A stretch of 64,000 nt of DNA from Evansella caseinilytica (lineage in GTDB: Bacteria; Bacillota; Bacilli; Bacillales; Salisediminibacteriaceae), in assembly GCF_900107275.1 (NCBI RefSeq), contig NZ_FNPI01000001.1, positions 186,001-250,000 of the forward strand. The letters run 5' to 3'. Numbering within the stretch: the first letter of the stretch is position 1; each line of letters opens with the position of its first letter. This document shows, piece after piece, positions 1 to 9,701 of this stretch. Under the pieces are notes generated by a model. It saw nothing but the letters and a program-made list of their open reading frames with translations, searched no databases and was not told where the DNA came from. The position numbers and the translations under genes are program-made.

Positions 1-397
1 CTTTACCCAATAATTCTCCGGCTTTTCTGATCGTTTCATTCCAATTAATCATACCGTTCGTGCCTTGCTCATTCCCTAAATAAATATTTTCCGCAATGGT
101 GAGTTCGGGGACCAGAGCTAATTCCTGGTGTATGATAACAATGCCCAGCTCCTCACTTTGTCTGATATTTTTAAATTCACAAACTTGCTGATGAAACAAA
201 ATTTCCCCTGTATAGGTACCGTGCGAATAGACACCGCTCAGCACCTTCATTAATGTTGATTTCCCGGCCCCGTTTTCCCCGCAAATGGCATGGATTTCTC
301 CTTCTTTTACTTTTAAATTCACCGCGTCGAGCGCTTTAACTCCGGGAAATTCTTTAGTGATGTTTTTCATTTCCAAAAGGACCATTTCTGCCTTCAT
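1..397 (-). CDS. Sugar ABC transporter ATP-binding protein, N-terminal part (cut by window edge)
   Basis: This is the ATPase of a monosaccharide importer of the MglA/XylG/GguA type, which sits at the inner face of the membrane and powers uptake. The visible 132 residues start at 397 (ATG AAG GCA), after a weak GAGGGTG-like ribosome site; the nearby ATG at 402 is followed at once by a stop. The Walker A motif GENGAGKST is seen at about residues 39-47, preceded by the usual [14 protein letters not shown] opening of the family, and the Q-loop region [11 protein letters not shown] follows. The rest, including the second nucleotide-binding domain expected in this ~500-residue family, lies beyond the left edge. 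It follows the ChvE-like binding protein on the same strand, and the permease is expected further left. Family assignment is firm; the sugar is not known. Confidence 0.93.
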   Translation of the reverse strand, partial: MKAEMVLLEMKNITKEFPGVKALDAVNLKVKEGEIHAICGENGAGKSTLMKVLSGVYSHGTYTGEILFHQQVCEFKNIRQSEELGIVIIHQELALVPELTIAENIYLGNEQGTNGMINWNETIRKAGELLGK

Positions 398-513
398 TTC
401 ATCACACCCTCTGTAATATGGACTCCATTATGAAAGGAGCGTTTTTAAAAAGGGAGCATGAACCCCCGGTACGGCAGGTTCATTACTCCGTGTTTATTCC
501 GCTAGTCTGGCTG

Positions 514-1587
514 CTATTTTAATTGTTCTTCCGTATAATAACCGCTGCCAATGATGACCTCATCTAAATTGTTAATATCTACGGAAACTGGCTCCAGCAA
601 ATACGCAGGAATGATTTTTTTCCCGTTATCGTAAGTTTCGGTGTCGTTTACTTCCGCTTCTTCCCCGTTCATTATTGCTGACACCATTTCCACGACTTTC
701 GTGGCAAGCGCCCGTGTATCTTTAAACACGGTCATCGATTGCTCGCCGGCGATGATGGATTTTAATGATTGCAGTTCCGCATCTTGTCCGGTAATGATAG
801 GGAAATCGGTGTAGCCGATATTTTTCAAGGCGGAAATAATACCGATGGCTAATCCGTCATTAGGTGATAGCACGGCATCCACTTCTTCGTCTGTGTAATA
901 TGTGCTTAACAGATTATCCATTCTCGCCTGCGAAGCGGAAGCGTTCCAGTTTAACGTTGCCACTTTATCCATCCCCGTCTGTCCGCTTTTAACGACCAGC
1001 TTTCCTTCATCAATGTAAGGCTGCAGCACCGACATTGCACCGTCGTAGAAAAAGTAAGCGTTGTTGTCGTCAGGAGAGCCGCCGAATAACTCGATATTAA
1101 ACGGTCCATCCTGGTTTTCTAAATCAAGGGCTTCGACGAGATATGTTCCTTGCTGAACGCCGACTTGAAAGTTATCGAATGTTGCATAATAGGTGATGTG
1201 CTCTGTCCCTCTGATCAGCCGGTCGTATGCAATGACCGGAATATCGGAATCGGCGGCCATTTGAAGAACATTTGTTAACGCTTCGCCGTCAATCGAAGCA
1301 ATGACAAGTACATCCACCCCTTTTGTAATCATGTTTTCGATTTGAGAGATTTGTGTTTCGACAACATCTTCGGCGTATTGTAAGTCGACTTGATAATCAA
1401 GTGCTTCCAGTTCTTTTACCATGTTGTTACCGTCATGAACCCATCTTTCCAGCGACTTGGAAGGCATCGACACACCGACAAAGCCTGCTTCACCGCTGCT
1501 GCTGGTGGCTTCGTCGCTTTCCCCGCATGCCGTCATCAACGCAATCATCAACAAGAAAATAGCTGCTATACTTGCTTTCTTCATCAT
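514..1587 (-). CDS. ChvE-like sugar-binding lipoprotein of ABC importer
   Basis: This is the extracellular solute-binding protein of the importer, captured by a lipid anchor. The signal peptide ends in the lipobox LMTAC with the lipidated cysteine at residue 21. The remaining ~335 residues have the type I periplasmic-binding fold of the RbsB/ChvE group, with conserved stretches such as [15 protein letters not shown] and NDGLAIGII. The length, 357 residues, is normal for ChvE-type proteins, which bind monosaccharides such as xylose, arabinose, glucose or galactose. The start at 1587 follows AAGGGGGAAC. The ATPase gene follows 116 bases downstream. The divergent-looking sensor trio (2430-6425) is on the same strand upstream, so it probably controls this importer. 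The exact ligand cannot be told from sequence. Confidence 0.93.
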   Translation of the reverse strand: MMKKASIAAIFLLMIALMTACGESDEATSSSGEAGFVGVSMPSKSLERWVHDGNNMVKELEALDYQVDLQYAEDVVETQISQIENMITKGVDVLVIASIDGEALTNVLQMAADSDIPVIAYDRLIRGTEHITYYATFDNFQVGVQQGTYLVEALDLENQDGPFNIELFGGSPDDNNAYFFYDGAMSVLQPYIDEGKLVVKSGQTGMDKVATLNWNASASQARMDNLLSTYYTDEEVDAVLSPNDGLAIGIISALKNIGYTDFPIITGQDAELQSLKSIIAGEQSMTVFKDTRALATKVVEMVSAIMNGEEAEVNDTETYDNGKKIIPAYLLEPVSVDINNLDEVIIGSGYYTEEQLK

Positions 1588-1826
1588 TGTTCCCCCTTGT
1601 TATAAGTTATTGAATCCGCTTTCAATGTTTATGATATTTTATCGCGCCTTTGAAAAACATCTGAAAGTATAGCAGATAAATATCTCTTCCTTGATTTATT
1701 TGCCGGTGGCCCGTCGCGATTGGGGAGCATCGCTGCCTTCTAGTACAATTTAGTAAAAGTAGCATTTTTTTATCCGCTGCTGGCATAAACTTCTTGCCGC
1801 TGAGATACTCTCTTAAAAAATAAATA

Positions 1827-2389
1827 GGTGGTGTCTCAAAAGGGTGTTTTTCCCTTTTGAGACACCACCGAAGCGATGCGCCACACTTCACCGAGAAGCT
1901 GCGAGCTGTCTCATTGTGTCATCGCGCGCGATGGCACTTGGATATTCGTCGAAGCTATGCTTGCAGAGGAAGAGACAAGGAGCGAAGCCGCTGCATCTTT
2001 TCAAAAGCCCGATAGGAGTGGTTTTTTCCTATCGAGCGTGCAGCGACGAGCAAAGCTACGATGCCTTTCCCATCGAGTTGTCTCGACGGATAGTCATCGA
2101 AGCTATGCTTGCAGAGGAAGAGACAAGCACGGCGCCATTGCCCTGATATTTTTTTATCGTGTTTGTTCAAAAAGATCGGTTTTTATCTTTTTGAACAAGC
2201 ACGAAGCAATGGGTGGAGCCGCTGCATTCTTTTCAGGCCGACTGTGAGTGGTTTTCTTGGAGTCAGGATGACGACATTTCGCCGTTGCTCACAGGACGTG
2301 AGCTGTAATTAGGCGGAATTGGGGCCCATCGTGCGGAGCCATTGCCTTTTTGAACAGACTCTTATCGTTTTGGCTTTTGACACAGCCCC
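1827..2389. repeat. Dispersed repeat family A, copy 1 (carries a nested family B copy)
   Basis: The left end is a perfect hairpin (GGTGGTGTCTCAAAAGGG, loop, and its complement, 1827-1869). The right end CTTTTGACACAGCC is an inverted, slightly different version of the left end. The interior holds GAAGC, AGCGAAGCCGCTGCATC and a GATAGGA hairpin, as in copies at 35658 and 39395. This copy is longer because a family B element lies at 2159-2361 and because it has an extra module (about 1877-1975) also found in the B copy at 29171. It has no open reading frame that looks like a protein. No target duplication was found. Confidence 0.85.
2159..2361. mobile_element. Family B miniature element inserted inside family A copy 1
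   Basis: It begins GTGTTTGTTCAAAAAG, forms a left hairpin to 2203, and ends CTTTTTGAACAGACTC. The 5 bases TTATC occur on both sides (2154-2158 and 2362-2366), as expected of a target duplication. The flanking family A sequence is continuous with other A copies once this block is removed. No transposase is encoded, so it must be moved in trans. Confidence 0.85.
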
Positions 2390-2429
2390 GCGATGCCGGC
2401 GGTGAAGCTGTTCCGCGAACGGATGCATT

Positions 2430-3992
2430 TCATGAATGACGAAACTCGCTGGGGGAAAAGCCGGTATATTTTTTGAAAACACGGCTGAAGTAATTAGGGT
2501 CTTTGTAGCCGACCTCAAAGCAGATTTCTTTGACGCTTTTTTCGTTTGTGCGGATCAATTCCTTTGCTTTTTCCACTCGTAATTCCGTTAAATAGTCAAT
2601 GAAGGAACTGCCGGCGCGGGATTTAAACACTTTGCTGAAATATTGCGGACTCAATTGGACTACATCTGCCACTTCTTCCAGCGTCAGTGTTTTATTATAA
2701 TGATCGGCGAGATAGTTTTTGGCGATTAAGACGACATCTCTGTTCTGAGCGTAATACATTTTATGAATGTGGCGGGAAATGCGAATGAGTTCGTCCTGTA
2801 TGTGTTTCATCGTATTCGTTTCTGCAAATTTTCGGTTTATGGACATGGAAATACCGCAGTCAATGATCTGGCGGCTGAGCAGGATGAAAAATTCAGATAA
2901 TTTCTCTTCCACAGCTTCCCCGTGTGCTTCGCAATAAGCAACGAGGGCTTGTAAATAGTTGGTGAATTGTGGAGAGACGCCGTCAACGAGGCCGGCTGTC
3001 ACCGTTTCCAGCAGCTTTTTTTCAAGCTGGTACGGGTAGTTAACTTGGTTCATTTCCGTTTTTTCTTTTAAATGCTGGTTGTAATGCCGGCACTGGTTTG
3101 GCTGTTTTAAGGAAGAAAGCGCGAATAATGCCTCATGATAGGAATGAACGAACTGGTCAATCTCCTGATAGATTTGGCCGATGCCAAGAGAAAGCTGGTA
3201 ATCGGGATACAATTTTCTTACCTTGGAGATGATTTGGTTACCGCACGTCATCATGCGCTCCTTGACATTTTTATTATGATTGTCATTTTTAGCGGGTAAT
3301 TGAATTAGAACCGGAAATTGACCCATGCTTTCTTCGCCGACGTAATGGTTTGGATAATAGTGGAGCAGCTCTGATTGAACGGCGGAAATAAAGCGCTTTC
3401 TTTTTTGCTGGTCATCGGCGGGTTCCGGCTGTATGCTTTGGAACGCAAACACCATCACAAAGCTTTCCTTTTGAAAATTTTCTTCCAACTCCAGCTCGAT
3501 AACATTGTCATCCATGGAGTCGTCCACCAGCATCGAGGTGATAACCTTGGATTGCACGATGGATAATGCGCGCCGGTAATTGTCACGCAAGATGATTTCT
3601 TCTGCACGTTTCTCGCGGTCGAGTTCGATTTCATGCAGTGCCGTTGTCAGCGGTTCAATTATTTCTTCTGTTGTACTTGGCTTTAAGATGTAGTCTTTTA
3701 TCCCGATTTTCATCACTTGCCGCGCATATTCAAATGTATCAAAAGCGGTTACCATAAAAATGTGGACGAAACGATTCATTTTTTTGATTTCTTTCGCTGC
3801 TTCCACGCCGTCGATACCCGGCATTTTAATGTCCATGAAAACAATGTCGGGTCGGAATTCCTCCGCTTTAAAAATCGCGCTTCTGCCATTGTCCGCTTCT
3901 TCAATGACGATTGGCAATGAAGTGTCACTAATTATTTTCCGTAGACCCTTCCTTTCCATTGGTTCATCGTCGACGATCAATACTTTAAACAT
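2430..3992 (-). CDS. YesN-family response regulator with AraC-type DNA-binding domain
   Basis: This is the output protein of the sensor trio and a likely activator of the adjacent sugar importer. The receiver domain is residues 1-120, with acidic residues D8/D9, phospho-acceptor D54 in FMDIKMPG and conserved K104. A ~280-residue linker follows, as is usual for the YesN group. Two AraC-type helix-turn-helix motifs fill about residues 415-520 (LTLEEVADVVQLSPQYFSKV and VKEICFEVGYKDPNYFSRVF). Total length of 520 is normal. The start overlaps the kinase gene by 8 bases, pointing to translational coupling. It ends just after a family A/B repeat cluster. Regulation of the ChvE importer is inferred from position only. 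Confidence 0.93.
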   Translation of the reverse strand: MFKVLIVDDEPMERKGLRKIISDTSLPIVIEEADNGRSAIFKAEEFRPDIVFMDIKMPGIDGVEAAKEIKKMNRFVHIFMVTAFDTFEYARQVMKIGIKDYILKPSTTEEIIEPLTTALHEIELDREKRAEEIILRDNYRRALSIVQSKVITSMLVDDSMDDNVIELELEENFQKESFVMVFAFQSIQPEPADDQQKRKRFISAVQSELLHYYPNHYVGEESMGQFPVLIQLPAKNDNHNKNVKERMMTCGNQIISKVRKLYPDYQLSLGIGQIYQEIDQFVHSYHEALFALSSLKQPNQCRHYNQHLKEKTEMNQVNYPYQLEKKLLETVTAGLVDGVSPQFTNYLQALVAYCEAHGEAVEEKLSEFFILLSRQIIDCGISMSINRKFAETNTMKHIQDELIRISRHIHKMYYAQNRDVVLIAKNYLADHYNKTLTLEEVADVVQLSPQYFSKVFKSRAGSSFIDYLTELRVEKAKELIRTNEKSVKEICFEVGYKDPNYFSRVFKKYTGFSPSEFRHS

Positions 3993-5460
3993 AGGATCCC
4001 TCCTCTTCTGAATGTTTAGGTAACATCAATTGAATCATCGTTCCTTTCCCAGCTTCCGAATCGATGGTGACGCGGTGTTGAAAATGATAAAATAATTCCA
4101 GTCTTTTAAGTACATTGGTAAGGCCCAGCCCAGTTGAATGGCCGCTTGCGTTTGCAGTTATGTTCGGACTGGTATGATACGATTTATTTAAAATCCTCTG
4201 TTTCGTCTGGAAATCCATGCCAATTCCGTTGTCGCGGATGTTGAGCACGATGAACTGATCTTCAGTGTAGCCTTCGATTTCGATAAGTCCTTGTTGCTCG
4301 TACGGTTCAATTCCGTGAATGAATGCGTTTTCAACCAACGGCTGTAGAGTGAGAACAGGTATTTTCAAGGAAAGGCATTCTTTGGAAATGTTAACGACAA
4401 ATCTCACGCGGCTTTCGAATCTTGTTTTTTGGATGTAGAAGTAATCCTGGACAACATTGATTTCGTCTGACAGCGTGACAGGCTTATCCATAGAGCCGAG
4501 GTTGTAGCGAAGCATTTTGGATAAGGAATTAATTAACTTGTATATCTTTTCGGACCCATCGATCAAAGCACACTTGGAAATGGTGTTCAGGGTATTGAAT
4601 AAAAAATGTGGATTAATCTGACTTTGCAGACTCTTCAGCTCCATTTCCTTCAACAGCTTCTCTTGCTCCGACTTTTCCTTTAACTGCCGCACATTGTTGG
4701 CGAGATCAATGCGCATTTTATTAAATGTTTGCGCTAAAAAACCGATCTCATCATTGGATTCAGGGAGCTTCGGTCCGTCCAGCTCTCCAGCCGATACTTG
4801 GCGGGCAGTCTCCGTAAGCTGATAGATCGGCGCAGTGATACTGTTGCTGAACAAATACGTGATGAACAGGCCGGAAACCAGTGCTGTGGCAGTCATGGAA
4901 ATAAGCGTCAGCTGCATATAATCGTTACGTTCATTTATTGCATCGTAATACGTTTGAAACATGGAAAGGTCGTCATTCAAAAGCGACAATGTCTGATCCT
5001 GTATAAATCCGATGAGCATAAACGCTTCCTTTTGTCTGGAAGAATAAACCTCGAGATCATCCGCTAAAAACGCGGCTATTGCCGTATCGCTTTCCTCCAG
5101 TAAACTATCAATCATCGATAAGTAGTTTTTTGTACTGGTGTAATTATGCTCGTTCTGGAATTTTTCTTTTAGCAAATCCTTTGCTTCAACGAGCGCCTGC
5201 CGGCTGTTCCGGTATTGTTCATAATCGGTTGCAAGCTGCTTGTTCAGAAACACATCCATCGCTTCATACGTCTTCGTCGATTTTTGCGAGACATCGTTTA
5301 ACAAAAAAAAGCGTTCCTGAATGTGGTTATATTGATGAACGGTTTGGTTATAGTTGAAATTGCTGAATAAAGACAGGCTGATCAAAATGAAGAAAAAGAC
5401 GATGAAATAGAGCGTAAATTTCTTTCTGATCGGCATGGTTAATCGCTTGCTGGACTTCAT
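3985..5460 (-). CDS. YesM-family sensor histidine kinase
   Basis: This is the membrane kinase of the trio. There is a membrane segment at about residues 15-35, an extracellular domain of ~150 residues rich in helices, a second membrane segment at about 186-206, a HAMP linker (about 207-260), the His_kinase domain with phospho-acceptor H285 in QINPHFLFNTLNTIS, and a C-terminal ATPase with the N box LQPLVENAFIHGI and G box STGLGLTNVLKR. At 491 residues it is a little short for the YesM group, which fits its sensing through a separate binding protein. It overlaps the upstream binding-protein gene by 4 bases (ATGA) and the regulator by 8. The phosphotransfer to the 2430-3992 product is inferred from the operon and family. 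Confidence 0.94.
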   Translation of the reverse strand: MKSSKRLTMPIRKKFTLYFIVFFFILISLSLFSNFNYNQTVHQYNHIQERFFLLNDVSQKSTKTYEAMDVFLNKQLATDYEQYRNSRQALVEAKDLLKEKFQNEHNYTSTKNYLSMIDSLLEESDTAIAAFLADDLEVYSSRQKEAFMLIGFIQDQTLSLLNDDLSMFQTYYDAINERNDYMQLTLISMTATALVSGLFITYLFSNSITAPIYQLTETARQVSAGELDGPKLPESNDEIGFLAQTFNKMRIDLANNVRQLKEKSEQEKLLKEMELKSLQSQINPHFLFNTLNTISKCALIDGSEKIYKLINSLSKMLRYNLGSMDKPVTLSDEINVVQDYFYIQKTRFESRVRFVVNISKECLSLKIPVLTLQPLVENAFIHGIEPYEQQGLIEIEGYTEDQFIVLNIRDNGIGMDFQTKQRILNKSYHTSPNITANASGHSTGLGLTNVLKRLELFYHFQHRVTIDSEAGKGTMIQLMLPKHSEEEGSYV

Positions 5461-6425
5461 TTCTCCACATCCTCTTTCTTGATAATGGCAGCAGGAGTAT
5501 AAAAATCTTTCATAATATCGTTTCCCTGTATCAACGCGATTAACGAGTGAACGCCTGTATACCCCATCTCGTACGGCTCTTGCTTCATAATCGCGTGAAT
5601 TTCTCCAGCTTTTAACAGTGCCACTGTTTCTTCTAAATCGTCAAAAGCATACACTCGAATCTGTCTGGCAGCATTCATTTTTTTGATTCCTTCAGAGATT
5701 CCAAGACTGTCAAGCGCGCTTGTCCCGAAAAAGATAGAAATATCAGGGTGATTCTTTAACATTTGATATGTTTTTTCCGCTCCCTGTATTTTGCTGAGGT
5801 TGGAGCTTTCGATGGAAACCACTTCCATTCTATCGTCCTCGCTGATTGCCTCGAGGAAGCCTTGAATTCTTTTATTTAAGTTATTGGCGAGTATACTGCC
5901 GGTAACGATGCCGATTTTTGTTTCCCCCTCCGTCTCTGTTAAAACTGCGCTTCCCAGTTCATAGCCGGCGTGATAGTTGTCTGTTCCCACGTATGGCAAA
6001 TCATCGTTATCGTCTAAGTCGGAGTCCACCATGATGACAGGGATTTGCTTTACCAGCGCTTTGTTTATCACCGCTTCAAACTCGTTTGACAGTCCCTGAG
6101 TCAAGATACCATCCACTTTAGCGGCAATGGCCATTTCGATCAGTTTGATGTGGTCTTCAATATTCGTCTGCTTCGTTCCCCAGTATTCAATCGTTGCTCC
6201 CCGTTCCCGCGCAGCATCCTGCGCACCTTCAAACAGCTCAAGCAAGTATTTGCTTTCCGCTTCCTGAACGATCAGCACGAAATGATAGTCCGCTTCCGGC
6301 AAGTTTTCACCGGCAGCCGTCGGAGCTTCAATATCCAGTGTTCTGAGAAAAAAATGAAAGGTGAACATCAAGGAAAGGCAAATGCCGAGAATAAAAACAG
6401 TCAGGATAACATAGTTTTGTTTCAT
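5457..6425 (-). CDS. Membrane-anchored RbsB-like sugar-binding sensor protein
   Basis: This is a type I periplasmic-binding-fold protein of 322 residues with an N-terminal membrane anchor (about residues 5-27) and no lipobox cysteine, so it stays attached as a signal anchor. The fold is seen in conserved stretches such as KVDGILTQGL, IPVIMVDSDLDD and YVGTDNYHAGYELG. The start at 6425 follows AGGCGGG. Because it opens an overlapping operon with a YesM-type kinase and a YesN-type regulator, rather than an importer, it most likely presents a sugar to the kinase instead of to a permease. This kind of three-gene sugar sensor is known in Firmicutes. The ligand is probably the same as that of the nearby ChvE-like protein, but this is inference. 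Confidence 0.9.
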   Translation of the reverse strand: MKQNYVILTVFILGICLSLMFTFHFFLRTLDIEAPTAAGENLPEADYHFVLIVQEAESKYLLELFEGAQDAARERGATIEYWGTKQTNIEDHIKLIEMAIAAKVDGILTQGLSNEFEAVINKALVKQIPVIMVDSDLDDNDDLPYVGTDNYHAGYELGSAVLTETEGETKIGIVTGSILANNLNKRIQGFLEAISEDDRMEVVSIESSNLSKIQGAEKTYQMLKNHPDISIFFGTSALDSLGISEGIKKMNAARQIRVYAFDDLEETVALLKAGEIHAIMKQEPYEMGYTGVHSLIALIQGNDIMKDFYTPAAIIKKEDVEK

Positions 6426-6584
6426 CGTTTTTCCCGCCTTTTTAATGGTGAGTCGCTCATAAAGTACTGTACGCTTGTGGGTTGTCTCAATCGTTTATTA
6501 ATAAATATACGCCCGTCCGATGTTCCGTCCTGCCGCATTTCTTTTGGTAGCAGCCGTTTGGACCAGCGTTAATATGTCAGTGAT

Positions 6585-6598
6585 TAAATCGCTTACAA
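6585..6598. promoter_or_regulatory. Weak cre-like (CcpA) site upstream of the sensor operon
   Basis: The sequence TAAATCGCTTACAA resembles the catabolite-responsive element consensus on the minus strand with at least two mismatches. It lies about 160 bases upstream of the sensor operon start. Carbon catabolite control of a sugar sensor would make sense, but this match is weak. Confidence 0.25.
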
Positions 6599-6630
6599 CA
6601 TTATACTACAGAAAAATTGATTTCAAGTAT

Positions 6631-6664
6631 TTGTTCAAAAGATCGCTTTTTTCTTTTGGAACAT
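6631..6664. repeat. Solo family B left-end hairpin
   Basis: TGTTCAAAAGATCGC followed by a T-run and CTTTTGGAACA is a close relative of the left hairpin of family B elements, with no core or right end beside it. It may be a remnant, or it may now serve as a bidirectional transcription terminator. Confidence 0.55.
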
Positions 6665-7032
6665 GCTATTCAATAAATTGTAAGAAAATGCAAAAAATCT
6701 GGTTGTTTTATATGAAGTAAAACTACAAGCGGGTTTCTTCTGCACTTTCAATGGCTGATAACAGGAATGCCGTACGGCTTTATTTGTTGGACGGAAAAAT
6801 GAGAAAAATGAATAGAGACTGTAGCTTATTGAAGGGAATGCCTGCTATACTAAATGGGTGATACGGGGGACGGTAAAAGGATAGCTCTTAAAAAGCATGG
6901 CGGAGCGTGTATGAAATCAATATCGCAGTGATTTCACCTGCTGTTCTTTGTTGTTTTTGCTTCCTGTACCGATCACGACGCCCGGATAAAGCAGCCCCTG
7001 GTTCAAAGTATCAAAAAAAGTCAGGTGAGAAG

Positions 7033-8502
7033 ATGGAAAGATTTGGAGTTCCCATAGATATTGTTTTGTTGTTTGTGCCGCTATTCTTTTTTGTAAATAT
7101 TCTTCTTGCTGCGGTGATTATATTTATTGAACGAAAAGATGCCAGTACCACATGGGCTTGGCTGATGATTTTATTTTTTATCCCGTTTCTCGGCTTCATC
7201 ATCTATCTTTTTCTCGGCCAGAACTTGTCCCGGCGCAGGCTGTTCCACTGGGATGACATAAGAAAAATCGGTATTGAGGATGCCATCGCCGTCCAGATGA
7301 AGCAAGTAAAGGACCCGGCATTTTCGTTTTCTGACCCCGCGATAGAGCATTACCGCGACTTGATTTACATGCATTTAGTCAACAATGATTCCCTGCTCAC
7401 GATGAATAACGAGGTGGATATTTATGTGGACGGGGCAGAGAAATTTAATGCATTGCTGAAAGATATTCGGGAAGCGAAGGAATTCATTCATCTGCAGTAT
7501 TATATATTCAGAAATGATAATTTAGGGAAAAAGCTGATTCAGGCGTTGGTTGAAAAAGCAAAGGAAGGAGTCAAAGTACGTATCCTGTATGATGAATTAG
7601 GCTCCCGGAGGTTAAGGCGGAAGAATTTTTCGGAACTGGTGGCAAACGGCGGGGAAGTCGGCGTGTTTTTTCCGTCTAAGCTCGCGCTTATCAACCTGCG
7701 CTTAAATTACCGGAATCATCGCAAGCTTGTTAATATTGACGGGCAAATAGGATATATTGGCGGCTTCAATGTCGGTGATGAATATTTGGGACTGAATGAC
7801 AAATTCGGTTATTGGAGAGATACCCATCTGAGAATCCAAGGACCGGCAGTTGATGTGATGCAGACGCGGTTCATCCTCGACTGGAACCAAGCATCAAAGC
7901 AGTACCATATTCACTACGAAAAACGTTACTTTCCGAAAAAGCAGCTGTCGGGGAAAGCGGCTGTCCAGATTGTCTCAAGCGGTCCCGACTCTGAATGGGA
8001 ACAAGTGAAGCAGGGTTACATAAAAATGATTATGGCGGCAAAAGACTCGATTTATATCCAGACGCCGTATTTTATTCCCGATCAAAGCTTGCTTGATGCC
8101 CTGCGGATTGCCGCGCTTTCCGGAAAGGACGTCCGGATCATGATTCCCGACAAGCCGGATCATCCGTTTATATACTGGGCAACGCTGTCCCATGTAGGGG
8201 AACTGCTGAAAGCAGGCGTCAAGGTCTATATTTACAAAAACGGATTTATTCATGCCAAAATGCTGGTAGTTGACAGGGAAATCAATTCTGTCGGCACGGC
8301 GAATATTGATATACGAAGCTTCAAGCTGAACTTTGAAGTTAACGCGTTTATTTATGATGTGGATGTATCGGAGAAGCTGGCGGCCTACTTTGAAAAGGAT
8401 ATGAAGTTCTCTATGAGATTAACGCAGGACATGTATCAAAAGCGCTCAAGGCGAATCAGGTTCAAAGAATCGATTTCCCGGCTTTTGTCCCCGATCTTGT
8501 AA
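7033..8502 (+). CDS. cls: Cardiolipin synthase (phospholipase D superfamily)
   Basis: It joins two phosphatidylglycerol molecules into cardiolipin plus glycerol at the cytoplasmic membrane. I chose the ATG at 7033, which follows AGGTGAG; the frame is open back to 6907 but lacks a ribosome site there. The 489-residue protein has two N-terminal membrane segments (about 8-30 and 37-60), then two phospholipase D domains, each with an HxKx4D motif: H229/K231/D236 (NHRKLVNID, followed by GYIGGFNVGDEY) and H407/K409/D414 (FIHAKMLVVD, followed by VGTANIDIRSF). Length and order match bacterial Cls. It stands alone on this strand. Confidence in the family is very high. Confidence 0.96.
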   Translation: MERFGVPIDIVLLFVPLFFFVNILLAAVIIFIERKDASTTWAWLMILFFIPFLGFIIYLFLGQNLSRRRLFHWDDIRKIGIEDAIAVQMKQVKDPAFSFSDPAIEHYRDLIYMHLVNNDSLLTMNNEVDIYVDGAEKFNALLKDIREAKEFIHLQYYIFRNDNLGKKLIQALVEKAKEGVKVRILYDELGSRRLRRKNFSELVANGGEVGVFFPSKLALINLRLNYRNHRKLVNIDGQIGYIGGFNVGDEYLGLNDKFGYWRDTHLRIQGPAVDVMQTRFILDWNQASKQYHIHYEKRYFPKKQLSGKAAVQIVSSGPDSEWEQVKQGYIKMIMAAKDSIYIQTPYFIPDQSLLDALRIAALSGKDVRIMIPDKPDHPFIYWATLSHVGELLKAGVKVYIYKNGFIHAKMLVVDREINSVGTANIDIRSFKLNFEVNAFIYDVDVSEKLAAYFEKDMKFSMRLTQDMYQKRSRRIRFKESISRLLSPIL

Positions 8503-8566
8503 TCCCATGTGTTTGGTGAACAAGTCCGGGAAAAGCAGCAGCGGGACAGGAAGAACAGCATGATGG

Positions 8567-9430
8567 TTAATACCGATCGGCTACGGCTGTTGGTTCCGCT
8601 GCTTCCTTCAGCAGGATGTTGTGCATCAGGATGAGTATGACCAGGGAAAGAAGCTGAAGAAGGGCAAACAATACGAAGGCAAGCGTTCCTTTAAATTCAA
8701 TGATACCGCCGCGTTTTAGAAGATAATTGGCAATGACGATGCCGCCGATCAATAGTGCTTTCCACCGCAGGCGAGTTTGCAATGCCACTACGGCTGCAAA
8801 AAAAATGGAGTCGGTGTACACATATATCGATGCGAAAGCAACATGCCCTCTCGTTGGATCGGTAAACCAGTCAACATGGAAAAAAACAAGCTTGAAAATC
8901 GCGGAGAAGTAAAAATTCAAGGTAGATTCGACGGCGAAATTGATAAAAAAGAGTGTCAAAAAACGCAGCAGAAGCCGATTCATCCGGAAGCAGATTATGG
9001 GCCAGATTTGTTTTACCAGCGGGAACAGCATTGCCATGCCAATGCTTGTATAGATTGTTTTCCACCAAAAATGCTGATAGATTCCCAAATATACAAACAA
9101 TTCTTCGACCCCTATGAAACATCCAATAATCAGAGTGATCCACCAAAAGCTGAGATTGTATACTGTAATGAAGACAGCCGTCAGCGGAATGATGAAGCCA
9201 TTGGATACAGATGCACCGAGGACACTGTCAAAATATTCGTTTTTGAAAACTCCCGGATGATATTTATAGCTTTTGAAAATAACGAATATCCAAAATTCAA
9301 TACTATAAATAAGACTGGCTGTACACAAAAAGAACGGAATAACCTTTTTATTTTTTGCTTTTCTCCAAATGAACACAAACAGTACACCGGCGATACAAAC
9401 TAGACCGAGATATGGAAGGTAGTTTGGCAT
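8567..9430 (-). CDS. Multi-pass membrane protein, probably CBO0543 family
   Basis: The 287-residue protein is almost wholly hydrophobic, with about eight predicted membrane segments. The FWWITLIIGCFIGVEELFVYLGIYQHFWWKT region, given here only in part, and its general layout resemble the uncharacterised CBO0543 membrane family common in Bacilli; this is from memory and was not searched. There are no catalytic motifs I can recognise. It faces the cardiolipin synthase gene convergently, with a 64-base gap. The function is unknown. Confidence 0.7.
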   Translation of the reverse strand: MPNYLPYLGLVCIAGVLFVFIWRKAKNKKVIPFFLCTASLIYSIEFWIFVIFKSYKYHPGVFKNEYFDSVLGASVSNGFIIPLTAVFITVYNLSFWWITLIIGCFIGVEELFVYLGIYQHFWWKTIYTSIGMAMLFPLVKQIWPIICFRMNRLLLRFLTLFFINFAVESTLNFYFSAIFKLVFFHVDWFTDPTRGHVAFASIYVYTDSIFFAAVVALQTRLRWKALLIGGIVIANYLLKRGGIIEFKGTLAFVLFALLQLLSLVILILMHNILLKEAAEPTAVADRY

Positions 9431-9701
9431 ATCATCAGCAGCTCCCGCATGTAATAATTACATTATTCCCAGTTACTGCGATTATTATTGTATTCCGTCT
9501 CTGTTCTCTGGATTGGTTGGAAATGTGCTGCTTCTGCTATATACCCATACTAATAAAAGGCATTTGAAGCTGTTTTACAAAGAGGTGCTGCGAAAGGATC
9601 GCTCCTAGCGTTTTTAGTGCAGGGCGCAGCTTTTTGCTTCGCCGTTAAAATCAACATTTTTTAGAAAAAAGCCTGCCCCCTGTATAAATCACGTTGCGCG
9701 A

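Larger units (their letters stand above)
6426..7032. other. Intergenic region between sensor operon and cardiolipin synthase gene
   Basis: No protein gene is seen. It holds the upstream region of the sensor operon, a weak cre-like site (6585-6598) and a solo family B left hairpin (6631-6664). The long open frame that runs upstream of the cardiolipin synthase start has no ribosome site and is not counted as coding. Confidence 0.6.

Noticed and set aside
1844-2518. Overlapping short open frames on both strands
   Set aside because: They lie wholly in the family A and B repeats and recur wherever those repeats recur (for example at 35768), without codon bias or start signals.
6907-7032. 42-codon upstream extension of cardiolipin synthase
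   Set aside because: There is no ribosome site at the GTG at 6907, the extension is not family-like, and ATG 7033 has AGGTGAG in front.
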